Of a stretch of 64,000 bases of DNA, positions 25,416 through 32,304 are shown one piece after another. A program made the translations under genes and the position numbers. Position 1 is the stretch's first letter. Every line of letters starts with the position of its first letter. Where the stretch lies: positions 60,556 to 124,555 of the forward strand of contig JAQWHM010000002.1 in the NCBI GenBank assembly GCA_029249345.1, read 5' to 3'. The stretch is from UBA10348 sp002469915 (GTDB lineage Bacteria > Bacteroidota > Rhodothermia > Rhodothermales > UBA10348). Under the pieces are notes generated by a model. The model worked only from the letters and a program-made list of their open reading frames with translations, ran no database searches and was not told where the DNA came from.

Positions 25416-26165
25416 ATGTCCATAGAAATCATATTACTGAGCGTCGCCGTTCTGGCCATCGCCTTTTTCTACGGTTCGGTGGGATTAGGTGGCGGATCCT
25501 CGTACACAGCCCTTTTTACGATCGTTGGATTTTCTTACACCCTTATTCCCACCCTCTCGCTGTCGCTGAACACGATCGTTACGTTGGTAGCAGTGTGGCA
25601 ATTTGGAAGAAAAGGGCATTTGAAGATGCGGCTCCTACTTCCGTTTATCGCGACTTCCGTCCCCTTTGCGTATCTGGGAGGGCGCATGGACTTGCCAGAA
25701 AGCATTTTTCAAGTCGTTCTTCTCTTTTCATTGGTAGCGGTAGCCTTCAGGATCTATCTATGGAAGGACCCTGTGCTTCGCCTTCCCAATTCGGTCTCCT
25801 TTAAATGGGCTCTTTCACTGGGTATTGGATCCTTATTGGGATTCATCGCCGGATCTGTGGGTATTGGAGGGGGAATTTACCTCGTGCCCATCATTCTGAT
25901 TACGGGCTTAGGAAATCCCAAAGAAGCAGCAGCTACTGGCGCCGGATTTATTTTGTTTAATTCCGTGACCGGCCTTTTGGCAAGAGCCGGCTCTGCATCC
26001 ATCGAATGGGATGTCATCTGGCCACTTGGACTAGCAGTCTTTGTAGGAGGATGGGCAGGATCCCATTTGGGAGCGGGCAAGTGGGAGTCCAGAGTTATCC
26101 AGCAAGTACTGGGAGCCATTATTGTGCTTGCCATCATTTCCTTGGCCAGAACGATCTTTTTGTGA
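25416..26165 (+). CDS. TauE/SafE-family membrane exporter
   Basis: A 249-residue inner-membrane protein with about eight spans. I choose the ATG at 25416 (MSIEIILLSVAVLAIAFFYG) because the longer frame adds a non-membrane stretch. The two repeated GxGGG-type motifs, FYGSVGLGGGSSY (near 18-30) and SVGIGGGIYLVP (near 147-158), mark the TauE/SafE/DUF81 family of anion or organosulfur exporters. Substrates in the family include sulfite, sulfoacetate and related anions; none can be assigned here. A sulfatase lies 4.5 kb away, but that is too loose a link to use. Confidence 0.85.
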   Translation: MSIEIILLSVAVLAIAFFYGSVGLGGGSSYTALFTIVGFSYTLIPTLSLSLNTIVTLVAVWQFGRKGHLKMRLLLPFIATSVPFAYLGGRMDLPESIFQVVLLFSLVAVAFRIYLWKDPVLRLPNSVSFKWALSLGIGSLLGFIAGSVGIGGGIYLVPIILITGLGNPKEAAATGAGFILFNSVTGLLARAGSASIEWDVIWPLGLAVFVGGWAGSHLGAGKWESRVIQQVLGAIIVLAIISLARTIFL

Positions 26166-26304
26166 CAGCAGCTCGGACGTGCTTTGGTCTTCGTTCTGGA
26201 TGTATCGTGATTTCTTGTACACAGTTTTGTGACAATCCTACGCTGGGGCTCTGGTATCCTTGACTTCGAACAGCCCCAGTTGAGACCAATATTCGAGATC
26301 CGTC

Positions 26305-27039
26305 ATGAAATACACGTTCCCATTCGTTTTCCTCGCCAGTTTACTCGCTGCATGTGGCAGTGAATCATCTAACGTTGCTCCAGATCTACCCGCAGATATC
26401 CCTTCAGCCTTTTCAAGCTTTGAAGATGGGGTAGAGGTGTATATGGATGAAGAGATGATCGTCATTGAATCCAATGGCGTCCCCAATCACAACTCTCCCT
26501 ACTTTTCCAACTCCAGTGGACAATATGCTGCATATGACGGAGACAATTCGGCGTTTCAATTGAACCCGAATCAGATCGTGACGCAGCAGTACACGTTTCG
26601 GATTCCAGCTTATCCTGGCGAGGCAGTAAATAAAGAAGCCACGCCGCTGGGGGCCATCGGCGTAGCCCTCAATGGAGTAGCTATTTACAATCAATATGCT
26701 GGTCCCAATCAGCCGCTGACCTTTGAGATCAACTCATTTGATCAGTACAACGGGCACCCTCAACAGTTCGGTGCATACCACTATCACATGGAGCCCGTTT
26801 ACATCACGGATTTAGTTGGGCGCGATGGTCTGATCGGATACCTATTGGATGGATTTCCTGTGTATGGACCGCGCGAAGGGGGCAACAACGTGACGAATAC
26901 GGATTTGGATGCCTATCACGGTCATGAGCATGCTACGTCCGAGTACCCTGATGGTATCTATCATTACCATGTCACTGCAGAAGATCCGTATATCAATGGC
27001 AATGGCTTTTTTGGCCAAGCTGGAACGGTTTCGCAATGA
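26305..27039 (+). CDS. YHYH-domain lipoprotein
   Basis: A 244-residue lipoprotein (lipobox LLAAC, Cys17). The C-terminal half is a YHYH domain: GAYHYHMEPVYI, then LLDGFPVYGPREGG, then HGHEHATSEYPDGIYHYHV. The many His residues suggest metal binding. YHYH proteins are widespread but uncharacterised. The gene overlaps the next by 4 bp (ATGA), and a SCO-type copper chaperone follows, so a role in copper handling outside the cytoplasm is a reasonable guess (inference). Confidence 0.8.
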   Translation: MKYTFPFVFLASLLAACGSESSNVAPDLPADIPSAFSSFEDGVEVYMDEEMIVIESNGVPNHNSPYFSNSSGQYAAYDGDNSAFQLNPNQIVTQQYTFRIPAYPGEAVNKEATPLGAIGVALNGVAIYNQYAGPNQPLTFEINSFDQYNGHPQQFGAYHYHMEPVYITDLVGRDGLIGYLLDGFPVYGPREGGNNVTNTDLDAYHGHEHATSEYPDGIYHYHVTAEDPYINGNGFFGQAGTVSQ

Positions 27040-27626
27040 CGAGTTGGAAAAAAAATACAGTCTTCGGTGTTATTCTGATTGGTCTAGGCGTTTTCGTGCT
27101 GCCTTTCGACTTTTCCAGCAATGCGCCAAGTAATGAGCTGATTGTGGACTCGTTGGATTCGGACTTGGTCCGAATCCAACGAGTAGTCCACTACAAAGGT
27201 ATTCCATTCGATGGGGTGCTTAAAGTCAGTGAGTCAGACGGTTCAATGCTGGAGACAACCTTCCTAAACGGTAAAAAACACGGGGTTGAAACGTCTACCT
27301 ACGCTTCAGGTGCTATTCAATTTGAAAGGCAGTGGAGACATGGGATGCGTGAGGGAAATTCGGAATCCTGGTGGGCCAATGGAAACAGAAAAAGTGCTTC
27401 ATTTTATGCGCACGACGTGCTTGAAGGTGAACTCACGGAATGGTTTTCGGACGGGACACCTGCCCGGGTATTTCATTACGCTGCTGGCAAGGAAGAAGGA
27501 CCACAAAAAATGTGGTTTGAGGATGCCAGTATCCGAGCCAACTATCTGGTGATTGAAGGACGTCGATACGGCTCCATTGGAACCAAGGGATGTGAAAGTG
27601 ACGCTGAAGGTGTTCTAGATGTATAG
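27036..27626 (+). CDS. YwqK-like MORN-repeat protein, exported or membrane-anchored
   Basis: A 196-residue protein with an N-terminal hydrophobic segment (FGVILIGLGVFVLPF) serving as anchor or signal. The body is a series of MORN-like repeats: FDGVLKVSESDGSML, FLNGKKHGVETSTYASGAI, WRHGMREGNSESWWANGNRK, ELTEWFSDGTPARVFHYAAGKEEG. Such repeats are often annotated as YwqK-type antitoxin, but no toxin gene is present here and that label should not be trusted. It sits between the YHYH and SCO genes with overlaps on both sides (4 and 8 bp). A 48-bp inverted repeat lies near its 5' end. Confidence 0.75.
   Translation: MTSWKKNTVFGVILIGLGVFVLPFDFSSNAPSNELIVDSLDSDLVRIQRVVHYKGIPFDGVLKVSESDGSMLETTFLNGKKHGVETSTYASGAIQFERQWRHGMREGNSESWWANGNRKSASFYAHDVLEGELTEWFSDGTPARVFHYAAGKEEGPQKMWFEDASIRANYLVIEGRRYGSIGTKGCESDAEGVLDV
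27144..27191. repeat. long inverted repeat inside the YwqK-like gene
   Basis: A perfect 17-bp stem (27148-27164 with 27168-27184) encloses a 3-base loop. The stem can be extended by pairing 27144-27150 with 27185-27191 around a 3-base slip. It lies within coding sequence (residues about 37-52). Confidence 0.85.
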
Positions 27627-28254
27627 AGTCGTTTACTGCTTGATGTTGATAGGGCTGTCAGCCTGCGGAGGTGAAACGCCCTCCTCACAACTGCCCTATT
27701 TCACCAGCACCGATATGACACCCGTGTTCATATCTGATGGTAACGTGGATTCCAGCTTCTTGAAACAGGTACATAGTTTCTCCCTAGTTGGTCAAGATGG
27801 CGACCGGGTCACAGAGGCCAGTCTTTCAAATCGCCCATACGTGGCCAACTTTTTTTTCACGGAGTGTACGGGTATCTGCCCAACTCTTCGAACTCGACTT
27901 ACTGCCGTTCAGAAAGCCTTTGATAGCGATGATCTGACCATGCTATCGGTTTCTATTGCCGACGAGGATCAAGACCTTTCCAAACTAAAAGCGTACAGCA
28001 AGGTCAACGGGATTCAATCAGAAATGTGGAAACTCGTAACGGGAGATAGTAATGCCATCCAACATCTTGCATTGGACTCTTTTGGTGCTCGTTTGGACCT
28101 AAATGGAAATTTATACGCGCATACAGAAACCGTGTATCTCGTTGATGCGCATGGATATATACGCGGTTTGTATAACGGGACACTCGAAGTGGAGATCATG
28201 CAGCTCCTTAACGATTTGCAGATTCTCGTTTCCGAAAATTTAGATGTTGCCTGA
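27619..28254 (+). CDS. SCO1/SenC-family copper chaperone-like lipoprotein
   Basis: A 211-residue lipoprotein (lipobox LSAC, Cys16) with a thioredoxin fold. The copper site is complete: Cys83 and Cys87 in FFTECTGICPTLR, plus His168 in YAHTETVYLVD. SCO proteins deliver copper to the CuA site of cytochrome oxidase or act as thiol reductases. The start overlaps the YwqK-like gene by 8 bp. Its last 15 bp overlap the end of the convergent GMC oxidoreductase gene. No oxidase genes lie in this window. Confidence 0.87.
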   Translation: MYRVVYCLMLIGLSACGGETPSSQLPYFTSTDMTPVFISDGNVDSSFLKQVHSFSLVGQDGDRVTEASLSNRPYVANFFFTECTGICPTLRTRLTAVQKAFDSDDLTMLSVSIADEDQDLSKLKAYSKVNGIQSEMWKLVTGDSNAIQHLALDSFGARLDLNGNLYAHTETVYLVDAHGYIRGLYNGTLEVEIMQLLNDLQILVSENLDVA

Positions 28255-29940
28255 TGCCATTTCCTTGACTGCATAGTCCACTGCTCGAGCAGTGAGGGCC
28301 ATATAGGTGATAGATGGATTTTGTACAGCGGTTGACGTCATACAGGCTCCATCGGTCACAAACAAGTTGGGGACTTCATGGGCTTGATTGAACGCGTTCA
28401 ATACAGAAGTCTGAGGATCACGTCCCATTCGAGCAGTACCCATTTCGTGAATGGCTAATCCTTGAGGGTTGTCTTCCAGATTATCGTTTACTGAAATATC
28501 TCGGAAACCGGCAGCTTCCATCATCTCCTGAGCACACTCTGCGCAATCTTTTCGCATCGCCAACTCGTTATCGCCCCAACCGGCACTAACAATAAGCTGA
28601 GGAATGCCCCATTGATCGACCTCGGTGGGAGAGAGGCGGCAATGATTATCATAGTTCGGAAGAGTTTCTCCATATCCCCATAACTGCATTTCCCAAGGCC
28701 CTGGATCTCTGAGCTTGTTTTTAAAATCTATACCAATCCCTTCCTGGACTGCACCGCGTTCGACTCCGGCCCGCCAACTCGACCCCTGATAGGCAAATCC
28801 TCGCACATAATCGGAACGACGGGAGCCAGCGTCAAGGTTACGAAAGCGAGGGATATAAATGCCGTTGGGCCGAGATCCGGAATAATAGCGGTCATCAAAG
28901 GCGTCCGTAAATCCAGATGCATCGATTCCCATGTGGTGATCTCCCAAATAGTGGCCTAAAGCGCCACTGCCATTTGCAATACCTTCTGGAAATTCAGCAG
29001 ATTTGGAGTTCAACATGATTTGCGTGGTACCCAAACAAGAGGCACACATAAACAGAAGCTTACTCCGGTACTCGGTGACTTCGTGCGTCACGGAATCAAT
29101 GACGCGCACACCTGATGCACGATTTGTTTTAGCGTCGTACAGGATACTTTCCACGATCGAATTGGGTCGTAACGTCATATTACCCGTGGCAGCAGCGGCA
29201 GGAAGCGAAACCGAAACGGCAGAAAAGAAGGATCGCGTTGAACATCCACGCTCACATTCCCCACAATAATGGCAGGGTGCGCGACCATTCAACTCCTGTG
29301 TGAGGACCGCGCAACGACCAATAGTCATGCGGCGGTTCTCAAAGGCTGCTTCAATGGCCATTTTGGCATTTTTTTCAACGGCCGTCATTTCCATTGGGGG
29401 AAGAAACTGACCATCGGGGAGATGCCGCAATCCCTCGGCCCGACCGGAAATGCCTACAAATCCTTCTACATAATCGTACCAAGGCGCGATGTCATCATAC
29501 CGGATGGGCCAGTCTACTCCATGGCCGTCTACTTGATTGGCCGTAAAATCCTGTGGGCCCCAGCGATAGGTTTGTCTGGCCCACATGAGGGATCGGCCGC
29601 CAACCTGATTGGCTCGAATCCAGTCGTATGGCTTTTCCTGGATATACGGTTGCTCATTATCCTTTACGAATAGATGCTTGGTCGCTTCATCAAAAAGATA
29701 GACCTTGCCTTGTGTGGAATACACGTCGTTCAACTCTTCCTTCGGAACGCGGCCATGCCTCGGGAGCTCAAAAGGACGCTTATGCTCCGTTACAAAACTG
29801 GTCCCATGCTCAAAGGCCACACCTCGATCTAACACTAACGTCTTTAGACCTCGTTCGCAGAGTTCTTTAGCAGCCATTCCGCCCGTCATTCCGGATCCGA
29901 CGACGATGGCGTCAAACTCAGTATTCAATTTGATATTCAT
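28240..29940 (-). CDS. GMC-family oxidoreductase (gluconate dehydrogenase-like large subunit)
   Basis: A 566-residue flavoprotein. The FAD-binding Rossmann motif VVGSGMTGGMAAKELCERG is at 13-31, GGRSLMWARQTYRWGPQDF follows, and CHYCGECERGCSTRSF lies in the middle. The C-terminal AIHEMGTARMG and NPSITYMALTARA carry the usual catalytic His and Asn. Family members oxidise sugars, sugar alcohols or other alcohols and pass electrons to a partner. The gene for a subunit-3-like partner lies 8 bp upstream, supporting a two-subunit dehydrogenase. No Tat signal is seen on this subunit, so it may be exported with its partner. Confidence 0.88.
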   Translation of the reverse strand: MNIKLNTEFDAIVVGSGMTGGMAAKELCERGLKTLVLDRGVAFEHGTSFVTEHKRPFELPRHGRVPKEELNDVYSTQGKVYLFDEATKHLFVKDNEQPYIQEKPYDWIRANQVGGRSLMWARQTYRWGPQDFTANQVDGHGVDWPIRYDDIAPWYDYVEGFVGISGRAEGLRHLPDGQFLPPMEMTAVEKNAKMAIEAAFENRRMTIGRCAVLTQELNGRAPCHYCGECERGCSTRSFFSAVSVSLPAAAATGNMTLRPNSIVESILYDAKTNRASGVRVIDSVTHEVTEYRSKLLFMCASCLGTTQIMLNSKSAEFPEGIANGSGALGHYLGDHHMGIDASGFTDAFDDRYYSGSRPNGIYIPRFRNLDAGSRRSDYVRGFAYQGSSWRAGVERGAVQEGIGIDFKNKLRDPGPWEMQLWGYGETLPNYDNHCRLSPTEVDQWGIPQLIVSAGWGDNELAMRKDCAECAQEMMEAAGFRDISVNDNLEDNPQGLAIHEMGTARMGRDPQTSVLNAFNQAHEVPNLFVTDGACMTSTAVQNPSITYMALTARAVDYAVKEMASGNI

Positions 29941-29948
29941 TTCGTGTG

Positions 29949-30515
29949 TCAGTTGGACCAGGAGCGTTCGACGTCATTGCGGGCAATATCATACTGGGCC
30001 GTTCCATATGGTTTCAGCCGGAGCTCAACCGTCATGCCAATCTCTGAGGTATAGTATCCCGCTACAATCAATTCCTTCAACCGGCGATGTACCCACAACT
30101 CATCAGTAGAGCCATCTGAGGGGGTCTCATAGTCGGATGCAAAGGCTCTTTGGTCTAATTGCCCCAACCAGCTTTTAATTTCTTCGTCGGTGTGCTTCTC
30201 CAGGTCGAAGGAAGCAACCATGGCATCAAAGGTAGACTTGAATTGCAGCGCTTCGGCAGGTAGATAATACTCGGCTAGGAGCGTATCGATAAAACGAGCA
30301 ACACCAGCTTCTTTCGCGCCGGGTGTATCCGTCTCTGGGATAATAAAATCAGCCAATTTTCCGACTAATGAAAATTGGCGAGGAGTAAGAGACTTCAGTG
30401 CATATTGCTCAGCATTGGGCGTTGAACACCCTGATAGAAGAGCGGAAGTGAGCGGGAGAGACAGCGTGCCTCCAACGAGAAGTCCAATACGTGATAAAGC
30501 CGACCGGCGATCCAT
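29949..30515 (-). CDS. gluconate 2-dehydrogenase subunit 3-like protein
   Basis: I take the ATG at 30515 (MDRRSALSRIG), giving 188 residues. The N-terminus has a twin-arginine-like pair followed by a hydrophobic segment and LLSGC, so it could be a Tat-exported lipoprotein. The body (RQFSLVGKLADFIIPETDTPGAKEAGVARFIDTLL) is the hallmark of the gluconate 2-dehydrogenase subunit 3 family, which partners GMC subunits for folding or export. It is 8 bp upstream of the GMC gene in the same direction. This supports co-export of the flavoprotein by a hitch-hiker route (inference). Confidence 0.85.
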   Translation of the reverse strand: MDRRSALSRIGLLVGGTLSLPLTSALLSGCSTPNAEQYALKSLTPRQFSLVGKLADFIIPETDTPGAKEAGVARFIDTLLAEYYLPAEALQFKSTFDAMVASFDLEKHTDEEIKSWLGQLDQRAFASDYETPSDGSTDELWVHRRLKELIVAGYYTSEIGMTVELRLKPYGTAQYDIARNDVERSWSN

Positions 30516-30573
30516 GGGTATTCGGTAAAATGTACCCCTCAATCTAGATCGCTAGAGTCAATAACGTCAAGAC

Positions 30574-30786
30574 TCAGTCAGACTTATTCCGGGTTATAAA
30601 TTTGTAACCTGCGAAGCCCAGAACACTTGCAATAAGCATGAGCGGAATCCATCCAATGAAGTTGAGCAGCATAAAAAATGCGCCAATGGAAGCCGCACCT
30701 TGTGCCCACCCAATCAACTGCCCCTTCGTGCGGGCATTATCTAACTGCTCCCTGGTGTAGATCGCTGTTTCGTACTCTTTAGACAT
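30574..30786 (-). CDS. small two-span membrane protein
   Basis: The frame is open to 31002, but the ATG at 30786 has an excellent ribosome-binding site (GGGAGGAG, 8 bases away) and is the likely start, giving 70 residues. After a charged N-terminus (SKEYETAIYTREQLDNARTK) come two hydrophobic segments at about 22-38 and 41-60 and a basic tail. I do not recognise a family. It lies between DUF1761 and the dehydrogenase genes on the same strand. Confidence 0.65.
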   Translation of the reverse strand: MSKEYETAIYTREQLDNARTKGQLIGWAQGAASIGAFFMLLNFIGWIPLMLIASVLGFAGYKFITRNKSD

Positions 30787-30857
30787 AATTATACTCCTCC
30801 CGTTGATTGAATGAGAACCTACGTGGTGAAGCGGAAAAGAGTTGCTGAGCCGAATGT

Positions 30858-31307
30858 CTAGTTCCAGGAACCAAGTAAAGCGCCCATGGCCATAAGAGAG
30901 ACTAGGTTGTACAGGATGTTTAGAATCCAGAGCGAGACTTTCTGATCGGAAAAGGCAACCTGCTGCCAGCTTATAGTCACGACAAACCCCAGCCACATCC
31001 AAAATGCACCCTGAATGCCGGTCATCGCACCGGTCACATCATAGGCATCATTCCATGCTCCCAATACATGAGCCATCATGTAGGCTAAGATGAGCGCAAA
31101 TACGAAAGTGACACCGTAGGACTTGGCTGGATTGAAAGAAGCTCTGAGTTCTTCTTCTGTTTTACCCATTAGGGACATCCATTTTTTGCCAAATAGGGGG
31201 CCATACCAAATGGATCCTATAAGCATGGGTAGTAGTCCAGCAACCAAAACAGCGAGATAGTTCACGGGGGAATACATAGCGTCGGGAGTTTGGATAAGGT
31301 TGCCCAA
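30858..31307 (-). CDS. DUF1761 membrane protein
   Basis: A 149-residue protein with four hydrophobic spans. NYLAVLVAGLLPMLIGSIWYGPLFGKKWMSLMG and the later ALILAYMMAHVLGAW, GFVVTISWQQVAF are the pattern of DUF1761 proteins, whose function is unknown. The start could be at 31307 or at the internal ATG ten codons later (MYSPVNY). It follows the exonuclease gene by 37 bases on the same strand. Confidence 0.78.
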   Translation of the reverse strand: MGNLIQTPDAMYSPVNYLAVLVAGLLPMLIGSIWYGPLFGKKWMSLMGKTEEELRASFNPAKSYGVTFVFALILAYMMAHVLGAWNDAYDVTGAMTGIQGAFWMWLGFVVTISWQQVAFSDQKVSLWILNILYNLVSLMAMGALLGSWN

Positions 31308-31344
31308 AAAAACTGGATTCTACTCACTTCTGCAAAACGGAAAG

Positions 31345-32148
31345 CTATTTTTCAGGTGGTGCCCCGTAATGCTGTATGATTTTGGAATTGAAATCGTCTT
31401 CGCTAAGTCCGGAGGCAGCGCCTTTACAAAGGCTTTTCACGTGAGGCGGAAAGTCCGCTCGTTGGATCCAACCTAGGTATCCAGCATCTCTTGCAGCGAC
31501 CTCAAGAATGGGGCGGCCATTATATTTCCCAAAGCCAAATACAACTTCTCCAGCCGACCATACGAACTGATGAGAGGGACCGATCCAAAGTTCTTTGTCT
31601 GGATTGGTCATTTTGGCCAACTCTTCCCAAGAGGTTTCCTCAAGGTTAAACGTTCGGCGCATTCCACGTAACACCTCAACAGCCGCCTGCACATCAGCTT
31701 CCGCAGAATGGGCATCCTCCAATTCCCCTCCGACAAATCTGCGATACGCATCGGTGAGCTTCCGTGGCTCTAAACTTTGCCAGATGCGAAAAGGATCTAC
31801 AACGAGCTTAGATCCAAGGTCAATAGTGCGGCCCAATCGCTCAAATTCTTGTTCGACACACCGAATGTCGAAACGCACGTTATATCCTACGAATACTTCG
31901 GCTCTAGCTAAAAACGCCTCAATATCATCGGCAACATCCTTGAATGTCGGCATTTCTGCTACTTCGTCGATAGATATTCCATGTACCGCTTGGGCTCCTT
32001 TCGCGATGGGTACATCGGGTTTGATCAATTGGTAATACGACTCCTCTTGGCCTCCGTCGTATAGACACATAGAGATCTCAATGATCTGATCCGTATCCGG
32101 GTTTTTACCGGTTGTTTCCACGTCAAAGGCGATCATGATCTTGCTCAT
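31345..32148 (-). CDS. DEDDh 3'-5' exonuclease with DUF3820 tail
   Basis: A 267-residue DnaQ-like exonuclease. The acidic catalytic residues are Asp9 and Glu11 (FDVETTG), Asp94 (YNVRFDIRC), His147 and Asp152 (DAHSAEAD). The C-terminal 70 residues (FGFGKYNGRPILEVAARD) form the DUF3820 module, often found behind such nucleases. It would remove 3' nucleotides from DNA or RNA. The gene is divergent from the addB-addA-rmuC operon, with a palindrome between them, suggesting related control of DNA processing. Confidence 0.85.
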   Translation of the reverse strand: MSKIMIAFDVETTGKNPDTDQIIEISMCLYDGGQEESYYQLIKPDVPIAKGAQAVHGISIDEVAEMPTFKDVADDIEAFLARAEVFVGYNVRFDIRCVEQEFERLGRTIDLGSKLVVDPFRIWQSLEPRKLTDAYRRFVGGELEDAHSAEADVQAAVEVLRGMRRTFNLEETSWEELAKMTNPDKELWIGPSHQFVWSAGEVVFGFGKYNGRPILEVAARDAGYLGWIQRADFPPHVKSLCKGAASGLSEDDFNSKIIQHYGAPPEK

Positions 32149-32217
32149 CGGCAGTGCGCTCCTGATTCTGTAATTTTAGAATGTTAGGTCTTCTGTGGGT
32201 CGACTATCTTGTTGTCA

Positions 32218-32225
32218 CAAATATA
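32218..32225 (-). promoter_or_regulatory. candidate -7 box (TATATTTG) of the exonuclease gene
   Basis: On the minus strand TATATTTG fits TAnnTTTG and lies about 70 bases before the exonuclease ATG. The place where a -33 TTG would stand is occupied by the 30-bp palindrome, so this promoter may depend on or be blocked by a factor bound there. Confidence 0.5.
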
Positions 32226-32230
32226 CGGTA

Positions 32231-32260
32231 CCCCCTGTGACACCCGGGTGTCACAGGGGG
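32231..32260. promoter_or_regulatory. perfect 30-bp palindrome in a divergent promoter region
   Basis: Fifteen bases (CCCCCTGTGACACCC) are followed without any gap by their exact reverse complement. The dyad centre is 20 bp from the TATATTTG box on the minus strand and about 20 bp from a TACCTTAC sequence (32265-32272) on the plus strand. A terminator is not needed between divergent genes and there is no T tract, so an operator for a dimeric regulator, or a cruciform, is more likely. Confidence 0.6.
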
Positions 32261-32304
32261 GAAGTACCTTACCCAAGCATCTTAACAATCACAGGAAGTA
32301 AAAA

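Noticed and set aside
27036..27626. Toxin-antitoxin module
   Set aside because: MORN-repeat proteins are often named YwqK antitoxin, but no small toxin gene is adjacent and the protein has a membrane segment.
32231..32260. CRP/FNR-type site reading of the palindrome
   Set aside because: TGTGA and TCACA are present but separated by 10 bases instead of 6, so it is not a standard CRP site.
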